64,000 nt of DNA from Phylloscopus collybita (GCA_027886175.1 JAJNNQ010000018.1:17775001-17839000); one strand, 5' to 3'; positions 26,757 to 39,570 are shown, counted from the first letter of the stretch. Notes: generated by a model from the sequence alone, not told the origin. Numbers and translations are program-made.

Positions 26757-26758
<2 letters not shown>
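15677..26758. other. Intergenic, no gene seen
   Basis: Mostly unique-looking sequence. The ATTTTCATTCATTTAAATA direct repeat at about 24,117-24,137 and 24,146-24,166 is the clearest local structure. No open frame matches a known family, and none has a convincing exon context. Confidence 0.55.

Positions 26759-26787
<29 letters not shown>
26759..26787 (+). repeat. (CT)n microsatellite
   Basis: A near-perfect dinucleotide run of about 29 bases, read directly. Confidence 0.97.
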
Positions 26788-26791
<4 letters not shown>

Positions 26792-29501
26792 TGTGTCTTG
26801 CTTCCCTGTAGCCCTTCCCACCATGCTCCATGGTGCTTCTCATCTCCCAGACCATTTCCACCTTGGCCATGCTCCTGCTATCTTAGGCAGATGCAAGGTG
26901 GAAGCTGGAGGCGTGGAGCCCTGAGAAGTTTGGTAGCTCTGAAGCTGCAGCTTTTTTAAAGGACTGAAACTGCATAGGACCTGATCTGTTACAGTTATTG
27001 TTTGTGTGAGGCAGCGTCTTCCAGCTGCTGTTCTCTTCATGGATAAAGATATCGTCAGCTGGAATGATCTGCTTCCACATTTTGTAAAGACATATTAAGT
27101 GCTTGGAAAAGCTCCAGGTTCTTCAAGTGAGTCTGTAAGGGGAAAAGCTACAGGCTGAGACTACAAGGGAGAACATGTTGTTAGGACCATTTCATCGAAA
27201 TGTAACTCCCTTTTATTTTATCTGGGTAGACACAATGCTGATAATTATGACTGTGTGATTAGATGGTCATTGATAGGTATGTTTATGTATTATTTTCCGA
27301 TGTTTATGTATACCTGCAGCTATTTCAGAGGGTGAAATGCTGGTTATTAGTAACGCTGTTGGAGCAGTAGGAAGGTAGTATAAAATCAAGAGAAGTCTGC
27401 ATAGACCTGAGTCATGTGTCCTAGATACACGATAATTACCATAATACACAAGAAACAGGGTTTTCAAGCAAAGCTGGGAGGTGACACATTTAAAGCAAAG
27501 GAGGAGGTTTTTTTACACAGTCAATAGTTAAAGCATTGAACTTCTTGCTACAGGGTGTTGTTGATGCTGAAGTTTACAGGAACCTTTCTGAAAGTTGGTA
27601 GGAAAAAAATATCTTTGGGTTTACAGCATGCCACAACATCTGATTGCATCTTTAGCTTCAGCTTTTAACTTCCAGCAGGACTCTGGAAGTACAGGAGAAT
27701 GGTGCAGAGTATTACTGTGCATTTGCCCTGTTCTTCCTTAGGACATGGCTGGAACGAGGACGTGGGCAAGAGGAGCTTTGCTGTGACTAGCTCCTTCAAC
27801 TCTTACAGTAAACATTAAATGGAGTTATGTGACAGGGAGGTAAGGAAGAAATAAAGGTAGAGGGTTGGATGCTGATTAGCACTGGCATAAACCCAAGGAT
27901 CCAATCAAATAGTGCACAGAGCCATAGAGCACTGGGGTACCTGAGGACAACTTCAGCCCAGCTCCCTAAGGACTCTGCAGGCGCCAGCATCACACTTCCT
28001 GCCCAGTAAGGCAAGCGCAGGCATAAATTTCCACTTGGCCAATTTCAAGATCTTACTCCATCTGCCCAACCTATGAGAGAAGAAGCAGCTCAAGGGGAAC
28101 CCATTAACTTCAGTAAGGACCCCCTTTGGGTACTTGATGACTAAAATCCTAGTCTTGAACAGAGCTGAGCACACACTTGCCATGGTGTGCATTCACACAC
28201 ACAAATACATGCACCACCAAGGGCCCCGCTGCAGACCCACACTTCACACGTGAGTGCAGTATTTCTCTGGCACCCTAAATCTGCTGTGTGTGTATGGGAA
28301 TTCTGAGTCAACCCTGGCTGTGTACAAGAAGTGTGCAAGACCAGAGCTGTAGCAGAGCAGGTAAGAAGTTACTGATGGCAGTGCTTGTTTTGGCCCATTT
28401 GTTTTGCCTTCTCCATTTTTGTAGAGGTTGTGACAATGGACAGAAATACGTAAAAGTAAGGGTGATGTGTGTAATCTTTGGCCTCATCTGGTCAGCACTT
28501 ACAGATTTTCTCACTTGGCAAAGTGACTACCCTGTAATCACTGGAGCATATAAACCTTGGCCTTTTTTGGTTGAGACCTGTGCGTGATAATGGAAGAGCA
28601 GAGAGGCAATTTCTTTCATAAGGAGGTGAATATTATGCAATTTAAAGGGGCCACAGTTTTTCCTGTTTGTTGAATCCATGAGTTTTTTGCTTCGTGAACG
28701 TCTGAATTTTCTACGTGCAGGTAAGAAATACCTACAGTTTGTTGTAACAATACGACCAAGGCACAGAGTAGCCCAGCGTTCCCCGCTGATTGGCATGCAC
28801 TGGGATCTGGAGAGCTATGAGTTTAGGTTGTTTGGAGAGCCAAGAGGAAGGAGGAGTAGCAGGACCAGTGTTCCAGCAGAGCAAAACCACGGAGTGGCTT
28901 TGGATTGAGCTGCATTTGCCCTGGTACCCAGCATAACCCAGCTGCCTTTGCCTCAGCAGCATCAGCTGGCCCCAGAGTGGTGTCAGTGTTCCTGGGTGCT
29001 GGCGGTGTGCCCTACCCATGGCATGGCAGTCTTGCAGGAGTGTGCAGAGACCGGTGTCTCAGGAAGCCTCCCAGGTGACCTCTTAGGTCAAAGCCATCCA
29101 GGGCAATCTCAGCAAGAGTAGTGGCATTGACCAGTCAAGAGGTTCACTGACACTTTTAGCCATGTTTTGACTTTGTTGCACCCAGTTAAAAGCTGTCCCA
29201 CCAGTTTGTTTGCTGATCCTCCCCCAGATCTGGCATTCCTCTGATTATGTAGCCAACTGTAGTTGGTTGTTATTTAGACCAAATCATGCCTTGGGCAAAA
29301 CTGACATCAGTACTAGGCCTCGTTAGGGAAATGAGGAGCAGGGTGTGGGGAGCTGGCTGCAGGAAGTGCCACTGTTTCCCACCTCCAGGCTGGGAGGTGA
29401 ACGCCCCTTGCCAGGCAGGTTAGTGGGGTCTGTGATTTCAATGTAGACCTTTGCCAACGCCCTTCAGTTACAGGAGGGGTAGGAATCTCACTAGATGGAG
29501 A
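26788..29501. other. Intergenic, no gene seen
   Basis: No recognisable gene or repeat up to the target duplication of the first solo LTR. Confidence 0.55.
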
Positions 29502-29506
29502 GCTTT

Positions 29507-30055
29507 TGTCCTGCTTTCAGCTGAGATAATTTCTTCGTAGTAGCTGGTAGAGGTCTGTGTTTTGGATTTAATATGAGAGTAATATTGATAACACACTGAT
29601 GTCTTAAGTGTTGCAGTGCAGTGCTTACCCTAAGTCAAGGACTTTTCAGTTTCTTGTGCTCTAACAGTGAGCAGGTCCAGAAATAAACTGGAAAGGAGCA
29701 TAGCCAGGACAGGTGACCCATACTGGCCAAAGGGATATTCCATGCCATTGAACATCATGCTGAGTGTGGAGGGAGATTGCTGCCAGGGCCTGATCTCTGC
29801 AGGGATACAGGCTGGGCATCAGTCAGCAGGTGGTGAGCAGTTGTATGATGCATCACTTGTTCATCTATTATTATTACTGTTGTTATTACTATTACTATTA
29901 CTATTACTATTATTACCTTTATTTTAGTCATTAAATTGTTCTTAACACTTGAACTTTACATTTTTCCCGTTTCCCTTCGCATTCCAACTGGGGCTGGGGG
30001 GCGTGAGCAAGTAGTTTTGTGGGACTTAGTTGCTGGCTGGGGTTAAAACATAACA
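29507..30055 (+). mobile_element. Solo LTR, avian ERVL-like family, copy 1
   Basis: This 549-bp element starts TG and ends CA. It is flanked by an exact 5-bp target duplication GCTTT (29,502-29,506 and 30,056-30,060). It shares most of its length with the elements at 31.75 and 35.69 kb, including the segments TAAGTCAAGGACTTTTCAGT, GGTGAGCA and the 3' end GCTGGCTGGGGTTAAA. A (TTA/ACT)n tract is expanded at about 29,866-29,915. No internal retroviral region follows, so it is a solo LTR left by recombination. The 5-bp duplication fits ERVL-type (class III) elements. I recognise the family as a common bird LTR but do not assign a database name. Confidence 0.85.
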
Positions 30056-30060
30056 GCTTT

Positions 30061-31741
30061 TGAAAAGTTGACATGCATGCTGTGTGATGTAGGCTGCTCC
30101 ACTGCTGTCTTGCATTTGCTTTTTTCTAATCACCATTTCACCAATCACTAACAGGACAACAGGGTTTCTATGCATCTCTGGTAATTTCAGAATCATGGGT
30201 TTAAATAAATGAAGACTAATCACATAGTTATTGGTGGGTGGTAAAGTCTTTGTCTTCAAGTAGTGCAGAATTTCTTAGTCTGCTTAGTTACATTGACAGT
30301 TTGGAAGAAAGAGAGTGATTAGTGAAATCTGGAATAATTTTTTTCATTTGGAAACTTCTTTAGCTAGCCATTTCTCTTTTCTTGTGTTTAAATATCACCT
30401 TGATGTTGCTTTGTCTCCCATACTTTACCTTACTTTATACTTTCCTGGACTTTAGCTATGTAATTCCTGGTTTTCCCTTTTATCTAGTTGTTCCTGACCT
30501 TTGGAGTTGATCCTGTAACCAGAGGCGCAAGTAATGTTTTCCCACTGAAGATCAGACATGTCATATAAGACATTGTCTTTAACGTCTCTCTGTAGTTCAC
30601 TCTTGCTAGTTCAACCTGCAACAAGTTACTAAAGTTAACTTATAAATGGTGTAATTCATCTTATGAAGAAAAGTACTGTTTGAAGAGGGTAAATGTCTGT
30701 TCCAGCCACCACAGCAGCAAACTCCACCACTCGTGTTGTTAACATCCAACCCTTATCTGCTTCTTATTTCACACCAAACAGGATAACAAAAGCATTCTTA
30801 CACATGGACTGTTTCTAAACATATCAGAAACTTTTTGGACCAGCACCTAAGAAATGAAACTGTGTTTTTTTAAGACCTCAGTTTTTATTTTGGCACAAAT
30901 TACAGATGTTCACAGAAGTATCAGTAAGTGCAGGCTCTGGAGATGGGCTGCTTCTCATTAAACATGCATGTGCTATTGTCTTCTTACTCCTTTAGACCTG
31001 GCCTTCATTTTGAGGTCAGACTTGAATTTCTGAAGAATGTAATTTAAAGCTATGTATAGTGCTTTGTGACTACCTGGAACTACTAAAGACAAAGACTGGG
31101 CAGTGGCAAACTAAATATGTAGGAAGTATAGCTGCCTTAACTCTGCTTGAGGTAGTAAAAAAGAAGGCCTAACATTTGAGTGATTTTAACAAGGGGGCAG
31201 AAGAAAGTGAAGTGCCTGTTGCATTGCAAAAAGTTTTACAGGCAGGAGTTGACAACACAGGAGGCTCCTGCTCCCTGTATTTAAAGTTTACTTTGCCATT
31301 TGTCTTGAGTGGGTTCAATGTTGTAGTGAATAATTTATAGGCAGTATGAATGAGCTCATTAGTCACCTTTTCAGAGCTCAAGTGAGTTTTGTGGTTGTCA
31401 TTACATGAGTCTTCTGTTCGCAGGCAGGACAAAAGGACGGCTCGGCGCTGCCTGGTTTGTGCTGGCACAGCCCCGACCGGCCTGTCTGTGCTGAAACCCC
31501 AGCTCTGCTGCCCAGCAGTGGCCCAAAAACCTGCAGGGCTTTTGCCAGGGATAGCTTATTTCTTTTTTCTTACACATGGTGTTTGGTTTGATAGTGTGTT
31601 GTTTTCATGTTGGGGGTGTTTTTTGTTGTGAAAAAATATTGAAGATTATGTGACAGGTGATGTGGAATAAGTAAAACCCTCTACTTACATACAAGCAATA
31701 GAAGTGAGTTTTCTCCTCGAATGTTCTTAAAATTTTTGTTA
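30061..31741. other. Intergenic between LTR copies 1 and 2
   Basis: Unique-looking sequence with no retroviral coding remnant. This argues that the two LTRs are separate solo insertions and not the ends of one provirus. A small GC-richer patch lies at about 31,430-31,480. Confidence 0.6.
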
Positions 31742-31746
31742 TAGCC

Positions 31747-32326
31747 TGTCTTGATTTTGGCTGTGATGGAGTTAATTTTATTTCTAGTAGCTGATACAAT
31801 GCTGTGGCTTGGATTTATTGTGAGAATGACATTGGTAACACGCTGCTGGTTTAGTTGTTGCTGTGCAGTGCTTAGTCTAAGTCAAGGGCTTTTCAGTTTC
31901 CCATGCTCTGCCAGCAAGCAGGTGCACAAGAAGCCAGGAGAGAGCACAGCCAGGACAGCTGACTGTAACTGGCTAAAGGGATATTCCATATCAAAGAGCA
32001 TCATGCCCAGTAGATAAACTGGGGGAGTTGGCTGCAAAGGGCTGATCACTGCAGGGGAACAGGCTGGGCATTGCTTAGCAGGTGGTGAGCAATTGTATTG
32101 TTCATTTTTGTGTCCATCTTGGGATTTATTTCTCTGTCTCTCTCTCATGTCTTCCTTTTCACTACTACTAGTAATGTAATATTGTGCTTTTTTTCATTTA
32201 AACTGTTCTTACCTCAACTCAAAGGTTTTACCTTTTTGTGATTCTCCTTCCCATCCCACCAGGAGCAGGAGGAGTGAGTAAGCACATGCATAGTACTTAG
32301 TTGCTGGCTGGGATTAAACCACAACA
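31747..32326 (+). mobile_element. Solo LTR, avian ERVL-like family, copy 2
   Basis: This 580-bp element starts TGTCTTG and ends ACAACA, with an exact 5-bp target duplication TAGCC at 31,742-31,746 and 32,327-32,331. It is colinear with copies 1 and 3 and in the same orientation. No gag or pol sequence adjoins it, so it is a solo LTR. Its TATA position reads GATAAA, so the promoter is probably damaged. Confidence 0.87.
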
Positions 32327-32331
32327 TAGCC

Positions 32332-35300
32332 ATAACATTTTTTTTGTCCTTGAAATTCTTATGGAAGTGCTAAACTGTGCTGAAACCAGCTGAATGGAAG
32401 AAAAGGGCTTAACTATTAATGTTTACAAGACTGCCCATTTAAAGAGAAAAATATTCCAAGATTATTTCGTAGTGCTTCAGCAGCTGAGGCCCACCCCATC
32501 CTTGTGGAATCCCTGTGAGAAACCTGTGGAATCTGAAATTTGCCTGCAAAAATTCTGTGAGGTGCAAGATGCCAGGTGCCATACCTCCCAGATCACTGCA
32601 GCTGCTCACTGAAGTTACCTGTTGCCAGAAAGACTGGGGCAGTGCCAAAAGGCCTGGCAGAAATTCATGTCCCAGTGAATAAGTCAGTCCATTGTAATAA
32701 TGCTCTCTTATCACCATAGAGAAGCCAAAAGCTGCTTGCAGGGAAACCCACCTCACAGGACATAAATGTAGCAGCCAGGAGGGCGGTGCTCTGGCCACAG
32801 AAGTTGTTGCTGGGATGTGGGTACTTGAGCTGTGCTTTTTTGCTATGCCAGCTTTCCTCCTTCCTCCCAAAATCTTGCTCACCTGCTCAGCCTGATTGCT
32901 GCTCTCTGGTTCAGCCTTGGAGGCCACCTCACTTGTGGCTGTGGAGGAGAGCACAGGACAAGACAGAACCTTTCTGCAGATTGAACTGATTCTGTTTAGT
33001 CCTTCCACTGCAGTTTCTCATTGTTTTCCATTCCTTGCTCTCTGGCACTTTGGTGGGCTGGTCTGTAGCACTAAAACCACACCAAGGATAGAAGTCTGCT
33101 TATTCATTTTATGGCCCTTAGCGTGTTTCCCACAGCCTGCACCCTCTCAGCATCTCTTTGTAGACACAAGTGTAGGTCAGCACAGCCATGCTTGTGCATC
33201 ATCCCTGCACCACCTCATACAGGCTCTCATGGTTGTCTCTGCATTGTTGCCATCTGGGAATCTGCATTTCACAGGATTTCCTCCAGGAACAGTGTTCAAG
33301 AAATGTACAGGAAGAGTAGAGCCAAGTAGTAAGTAAAGGAAAGGGCCCTGGTATATTCTGTGCTACAAAAAGCTGGAAATCAAGTTGGGACTCACACAAG
33401 TACAGTTGTGGCTAGGAAATGCACCTGGCACAAGCAAATGGTCAGAGGAGAATAATTGCCTTCTGGCTCACAGCAGTAGTGATGGTAAACTATGTTTAGT
33501 GTCAGTTGCAGAGAACTTCAGTTGATGAGATGTGAGCACAAACTTCACTACCTGTGAGGTCCTGTTGCAAACTTATTTTTGCATGCATAGATACAAATAA
33601 AGGACAAATTCATTAAATAATTGATGAAGTGAACAATTTGTATTCAGGAAAGCTGAGGCAGAATTTGAGATGTTGACTTGAAATAATTTTGTCTTAGTTT
33701 TAGAAATTCCATTTGGCAATACAGTTTGGGAGCTTTATAAAAAGAACGTGGTTTTCCATTGTAGTTTTCCCCAAAACTTCTGATCTCTTCTTGTCTGCAG
33801 TGTTGGCTGCTGCTGTTCCTCCACCCTGCTTTTGAGAACAAAAATACAGTTGATTTCTGGTTCTGCTGATTACTTGTACGTTTGATTTCAGCTGCCAAGT
33901 GGTGAATACTGATGTTGAGATAACTCCAGGCCACATCTTGTGGCATTACACCTTTGCAACAGAGAGCAGAGTCTGAGCACCAAACTCCAGAACACAGTTC
34001 TTTCATTTTTCAGCCTCTTTAAACAACTGTACTAGAAATACTGGCTTGTATTACAGTTAATGTACCAACTGAGTCAGTTAGGTGAGTTCAGACCATTATA
34101 GCAGAAGACTCCAGTAAGGGTACGTTTATCCCAGCCACATTTTGCTTTCCACTGACTAGGCTACCAAGATAAGCTGCGCTGGCAGAAGCTTCCCTTTCCC
34201 AGTATGAGCTAGGTTTGTGCTTGGGGTCCTTGTGTGTTGGGTAATTACACTGTGAAAGCATCTCTCATATGGACCCATTTTAACAAATATATGTAGGACA
34301 GATGAGCATGCCTGATGCTCTCCTCGCACCTCACTCATGCACAGGAACACAATTGCTGATAGCTTCTCAGCTGTATATAATTTTAGCACTAAGTATACTC
34401 ATTTCCCTAGAAACTGCAAGCGTTACTACAATAACATCGTAAATGTGCATACATTAATTTATAAAGGAGCTATTTAATAAAAACTGTGGATTTTATTGGA
34501 AGAAATTAATTTTATTTTAGCCTGTGAAACAGAAATGCTGTAGATAGTTTTGTTGCTCACACTTCTGACAAAGCTTTGTACTGGTGCTCCTTTTCTCATA
34601 GATTCAGTTCTGTTTCCGTTGGGTTTTGCCTTCTGGGGAAAATGAGAACTTGAAGACTAATTAAATGCAAGGCTGGGAAAATGCTCTGTAAATCTGATTC
34701 CATGTTCTTGAGTGAATGAGCAAAAGATAGATCTATTCATAAGAAGGAGTAAGCTGGGCCTTCACTGCATGTGCAGCTTATAGCTTAGTGCTTGCTGTGG
34801 GTGAAGAAAGGGGAGGGCATGCTTGCAAAAGCCATGGGACAGACAGGCAGGGTACAACTGCACTCAGAGCAGCTGCAAAGCCAGAGTAGCTCTCTTCAGG
34901 GCAGCAGGGCACTGTTTGTCAGCCCATTAGGTGTGTTACCTCTGTTCAGGGCAGAGACTGAAGCTGTTCTGGTACTGTTCCAGGAATTCAGACACAGCTG
35001 TTTCTCTGCCCCAAAAGCAGGCATAGTGCAAAAAACAAAACCAGGCTGGTCTGCTGTGGTTAAAAATAAAGAAGTGTTGATACTGCAGGAGAAGAATGCT
35101 GAGAACAGGAGTTGTGAAAGAGGAAATGAATAAACACATGCTGTATTCGTGATTTAGTTTTTATAAGTTCTTGAAGACGTCTAATGTGTTTGTGCTGTGT
35201 ACAAGATTAAATCCATTGCCTCAGAGAAAACAGATGAGAAATATCAAGACTGATGGGGACACTCCAGTAATTCTGCATGGGAGAAGAACTGACACAAAAT

Positions 35301-35688
35301 GAGATGGTCAGTGTACAGGTGTCAAGGCCTGAGCTGTGTCCCATACCAAGGATCCAATGGCAAGAGTCAGCAGCCCTGTCCACATCACTCTTTGAAAAGT
35401 ACATCAGGACCATTAAGAATTAGGAGGGGTTTTTTGTACAGCTGTGTGTCTAATTCTAAGTCCTAATGAGCAAGCTTTGCTGGCAAACTTGCAGCAGACT
35501 TCAGGGAAGAAATCTGACTCTGATGTAGTGAGAATAAACATTGACAAGGACACTAGTTAATGAAGACATGGTAATTGGAGACCAAGTTAGGAAGAGGGGC
35601 GTAAAGGTGAGGATAAATAATGCAAGACTGTTAAAGTGTGGCAGGTGAGGCCAGAAGGCAGAAAGTAGAAGTATTTAGCAAGGTCATG
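32332..35688. other. Intergenic between LTR copies 2 and 3
   Basis: No gag, pol or env-like frame is present. A 189-codon minus-strand open frame (32,439-33,008) has no recognisable domain. An AT-rich, non-repetitive block around 34.42-34.53 kb could be conserved. Confidence 0.55.
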
Positions 35689-36247
35689 TGACTGATGTCC
35701 TGCTTTTGACTGGAACAGTGGTGCTGTATTTTTTAATTCAGTATGAGAATTAAGTTGTTACCACGCTGATGTTTTAGTTGTTGCTGTGCAGTGCTTGCCC
35801 TAAGTCAAGGACTTTTTGGTTTTCTGTGCTCTGACAGTGAGCCGTTCACAAGAAGCTGGGAGGGAGCATGGCCAGGACAGGGGACCTGAACGGGCTAAAG
35901 GAATTTTCCAAACCATAGAGCGTCATGCCCACAGTGTATAAACTGTGGGGGAATTGGCCAGGAGAGGCCAATTACCTCTTAGGGATGAACAGGGCATCAG
36001 TCAGCAGGTGATGAGCAAATTGTGCATTATTTTTTCCTCTTGGGTGTTATTCTCCTTTCTGTCTGGTATTATTACTGTCATTATCATCATATTTTATTTT
36101 GTTTGAATTATGAAAGTATTCCTATCTCAACCCATGAGTTAAGGGTTGGGGTTTTTCATTCCGATTCCTCTCCCCACTGTGTGTGTGTGGCAGAAGGAGC
36201 AAGTGACTGTGTGGTATTTAGTTGCTATCTGGGGTTAAACCACAACA
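35689..36247 (+). mobile_element. Solo LTR, avian ERVL-like family, copy 3
   Basis: It is colinear with copies 1 and 2 from about GTTGTTGCTGTGCAGTGCTT through to the end GGGGTTAAACCACAACA. It is the only copy that keeps an intact TATAAA at the promoter position (35,937-35,942). The 5' end is diverged and the target duplication is unclear: CATG lies at 35,685-35,688 and CATGG at 36,248-36,252. The left edge is therefore uncertain by about 10 bases. No internal retroviral sequence is present. Confidence 0.8.
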
Positions 36248-36252
36248 CATGG

Positions 36253-38549
36253 TCATAATACTAGCAAAGAAAGATGTTCCCAGCGGAGACGGAGATTGAG
36301 GGGGGAAGATGAGCCCGTGAGCTCATGACCCTTGCTGTGCTTGTGTGCTTGATAGCTTGTGGGAAATTTTCAGGGATTCCAATCTAGAGTAGGATAAGAG
36401 ATAAAGGAGTATAGGGAGATGGCTGGAAATCCTCATTAAATAAGATACTGCAACATCTGCAGTTGGTATTCTGAAATCTGAGTGGAAAGATTAGACTGTT
36501 GTATATTAGCCCACAAGGCTAAAGTGCAGCTCTGTACTGTTGGAACTTCTAATCAGCCTTCAGTACGGCAAGTACTTTGGTCTTTGTGTACAAACAGTTT
36601 CATCTGTCAGTGTTGCAAATCTTATGCTAAATGAATTAGTATTATTGCTGTCTCAGAAATGGGGAAATCAACACCCTAATAGATTTGGGGGCTTGCCTGA
36701 GATTACGGTGAGTATTTAGTTACTTGAGGGCCATACATAAGTTGTTCTGTTGCTGCTGTAGTCTCTAAGCCAGCAGTTAATGTCCTTTCAATGGAGCTCT
36801 GCTCCTTTCTTAAATTAGTTGTATTAGGTATTCCAGCAAGAAGTCAGAAGTTGGGGAACAGTCTTCCCAAGAGGCAAGATAGTAGTGTTTACCTTGTTGC
36901 TGGTATTTTAGTGCTCTGCAAGTCAGCGGCTCTAGTTGCTGTTGAGCTCAGGGGTAAGTGGGAGCCAGTGAGAGGCTGCCCTGCATTGCTGCCTCTCATG
37001 GGGCACCTCAGTGGGGAGTGTCTGCCAGCCCTCCGACCCAGCGGGCAGTCTGTCCCCCTGCTCTCCTAACCTTCCTTCTCTGCCACCTGCTGCTGGCCCC
37101 TGTGCTTGATCATGCCGGCTTTTCTGCCTACACAGCAAATGTCTCTCAGTGGCCCGTCAATGCAATCTCTAGTGTGCACTCGGGAAATTCCTACCTGCCA
37201 TGGAAAAACCAGACGACTCTGAAACTGATCATATTCCACCAATATTCGTGGAGAATTTGGCCACCAATTCTGAACAGAACTGAGCTGAATAGGATGCATA
37301 CATAATGTATTCAGGGTATAATTTTCTTTGCATACCCTGCATCTCGTGAGGCTTCCCCTTTCTCACTCCAGAAATACTTCTCATTAGCTGAATTCTTCTT
37401 GGTAGTCTTTCAAGACACTTGACTTTTACAAGTGATAATAAATGCAATAAATCTCCTTGCTTGCCAATAAAGAGGCATGTTGATTCACTCAGAAAAATGT
37501 CTAAAGCATTTGGAGTAAATTCAGGTGGGTGGAGTTATGACTTGATAATTTAGTTTGGGTTTGAAACCAAACAGCCATGAGATAAGAGCTGTGCAAACTA
37601 ATGGTCTTGCTGTCTGTTGGAGTGTTAGGGCTGGTGGAGTCACAGGGCAGGATTGCCAGTGAGTAATGATTATACTTAGCTGCCTGATAGGTATTCTTCC
37701 TGTTCTGCAATTCAGCTGCTGGTGTGTCTTCTTGAAAATATGCAAGAATGTGAAATAGCAGTTCACAGGGTAGGGGAGGGAAAGCTATTGGGCAAAAGAA
37801 GTCTTAGCTAGTTATGACAGGAATTTCTTGTTCCAGAGAATCAATGAAATGCTTCTTATCCTGACACTTCGAGAATTAGATGCTTGCCACTCTCATCTAA
37901 AACTGTGAATTTTGTGAGTGTTAAAGAGATGAAAGGAGGTAACCCATCCATTGGTAAATAATGCAGAATTCCCTAAAGGTCTTGAGGCAGCTGTTCTAAC
38001 TTTTCTAAATAAAACAGCTAAAATGTTTTCCTTCCTGGCTTAGTGACAATTTCTGTGTCCAGGGAGGACTGCTCTGGGAAGGGTACCCGTATTTCTAACT
38101 TAATTGATATTGTTTATACATTTCTGCAGCAAGCATTTTCTATAGTGAGAGGAAATTTTATTTTAAAGTATGCTAAATCTTCGAGCATTTTTTACCCAGA
38201 GTGGAAAATGTTGGATTTTTGTGGACTAGCTATGAAACAGTTCCATGTACTTGTTTTGTGGGTAGACAGCCATACTTTAATTTTGTGCTGCAAATCACTG
38301 AAGCTACTTGAGATCTGGCATGTAACATCTAAGAGGCTGTACGTTCAGCTAGTGCTGTCTAGACTGGACAACTACTTTATTTTAAAATCAAGTTAGTTCC
38401 CTTTAATTAATTCAACGGATGGCAAGGGTTTTTTTCTCAAGTTAATACTAGTTATGTCAGGGTATGATAGCAGAGGAGAAAATGCACCATTTTTTCCTAA
38501 TTGAGTCAAGCCTTCTTTTAAAGCAGAATTCCTTCAGGAAATATTCATC
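36253..38549. other. Upstream flank of the FOXN3 promoter, no gene seen
   Basis: Ordinary AT-rich DNA running up to a C-rich stretch (about 38,550-38,568) that marks the edge of the CpG island. No exon was recognised. Confidence 0.55.
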
Positions 38550-39470
38550 CCCCCCCACCACCCCCCTTCCGTCGGCAGTTACTGCAGATTTCTGCAACAC
38601 GGTTCTTTCCTGTGCACCGCACGCCCCAGCAGTGGCCGTAGTTTCACCATTCCCGGAGGCAGCAGCGGAGCCGCCGTGCGGGATCCCGCGCCTGTCGCTG
38701 CCCGCACACCCGCGGCGCAGGGCCCGGCTCCCGCTCACACAGCGGGGCAGGTGCCTGGCTCCGGCCGGCGGGCTCGTCTGTGCCGCCGGGCCGGCAGCTT
38801 CGCCCGTTTTCGGCAGGAATTACCTGCCCACTGGGAGGGTGTTGAAAGATGCCTCCCCGCTCCTCTTGCGGGAGAGGTAGAAGCAGGGCTCCGCTGTGTT
38901 AAGCCGTGGGCTCCTGGGGCTCGTCGGTGCCTTCGGTGTACACCGCGGTTCAGTCGGGGTCGGCCTGGCCGGGCGGGGGAAAGGAGACTCGCACAAGTGG
39001 GAGCGCCGCGGCTGCCGGTTCTCTGCGCATCAGGACTTCCCGAGCGCTTCCCGCCCGGCCTCGGACACCCGCTGGCCCCCGGCCGGCGCCGCCGGCCCGG
39101 CCCGGCCCGGAGGCTGGGCGGGGGCCGGAGCGGGCGAGGGCCCTGCAGGACGGCACGGCTGGGTCCCCGCGGCGGCCGGCAGGAACCACCGCCCTCCCCC
39201 ACCGCCGGCGGCCCTCCCTTCCGCGGCTTCTCCCGTCGCGGCTGGCCCAGCCCACGTTTTCCCTCTCTCCCCTCCCTCCGTGGTCATGTGTCGCCTTTTT
39301 TGTTTGCAGTGGAAACAATTTCTCGCTCTCGGGCTCGCACCGAGGCGGACCGCTGCCCGTCGGGAGCGCGGGGCGGGCGCGGGGCAGGCGGGCCCCATGC
39401 AGGCGGCGGAGCCCCGTGCGCCGGGACCCCCGCGGCACCCCCGGGGCTCGGGCTGAGGCGGGGGCGCGCC

Positions 39471-39491
39471 ATGCCTGGCTCCGTCAGATGA
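39471..39491 (+). other. uORF1 in the predicted FOXN3 leader (6 codons)
   Basis: The frame reads MPGSVR and then TGA. Its ATG follows GCGCC (C at -3, C at +4), a weak start context. The last A of its TGA is the first base after the uORF2 ATG, so the stop and the next start share ATGA. It counts as a uORF only if transcription starts upstream of 39,471, which I infer but cannot show. A peptide this short would act through ribosome traffic rather than through its product. Confidence 0.4.
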
Positions 39492-39526
39492 AACTTTGTG
39501 CCACTGCCATGAAGGGACCGCGGTGA
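39488..39526 (+). other. uORF2 in the predicted FOXN3 leader (12 codons)
   Basis: The frame reads MKLCATAMKGPR and then TGA, with an internal in-frame ATG at 39,509. It ends 19 bases before the predicted donor, so it lies entirely in exon 1. The first ATG overlaps the stop of uORF1 in a 4-base ATGA, an arrangement that favours termination-coupled reinitiation. The internal ATG (GCCATGA) has a better start context at -3 (G). The coding reality is unproven. Confidence 0.4.
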
Positions 39527-39570
39527 AACGGCCGCCCCTCGCCAGGTAAGTTGCTGTTGTTGTTGCCGGC

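Larger units (their letters stand above)
39290..39545 (+). other. FOXN3: Predicted FOXN3 non-coding exon 1 (3' end firm, 5' end unknown)
   Basis: The 3' boundary is supported by a perfect donor, CAG|GTAAGT, with the cut after 39,545. The last 75 bases (39,471-39,545) are noticeably less GC-rich than their surroundings, which suggests a constrained exon rather than island background. Joining 39,545 to the acceptor at 42,124 gives a spliced leader for the FOXN3 start codon. No long frame in this exon joins the FOXN3 reading frame, because a TAA sits immediately before the FOXN3 ATG. The transcription start cannot be read from the sequence, so the given left edge is only a guess, and other first exons may exist. 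Confidence 0.6.

Noticed and set aside
32439..33008. 189-codon minus-strand open frame as a gene
   Set aside because: It has no recognisable domain, no promoter or splice context, and a length that chance could plausibly give in 64 kb.
29507..36247. One ERV provirus with LTRs at both ends
   Set aside because: Distinct target duplications and no retroviral coding remnant between copies indicate separate solo LTRs.
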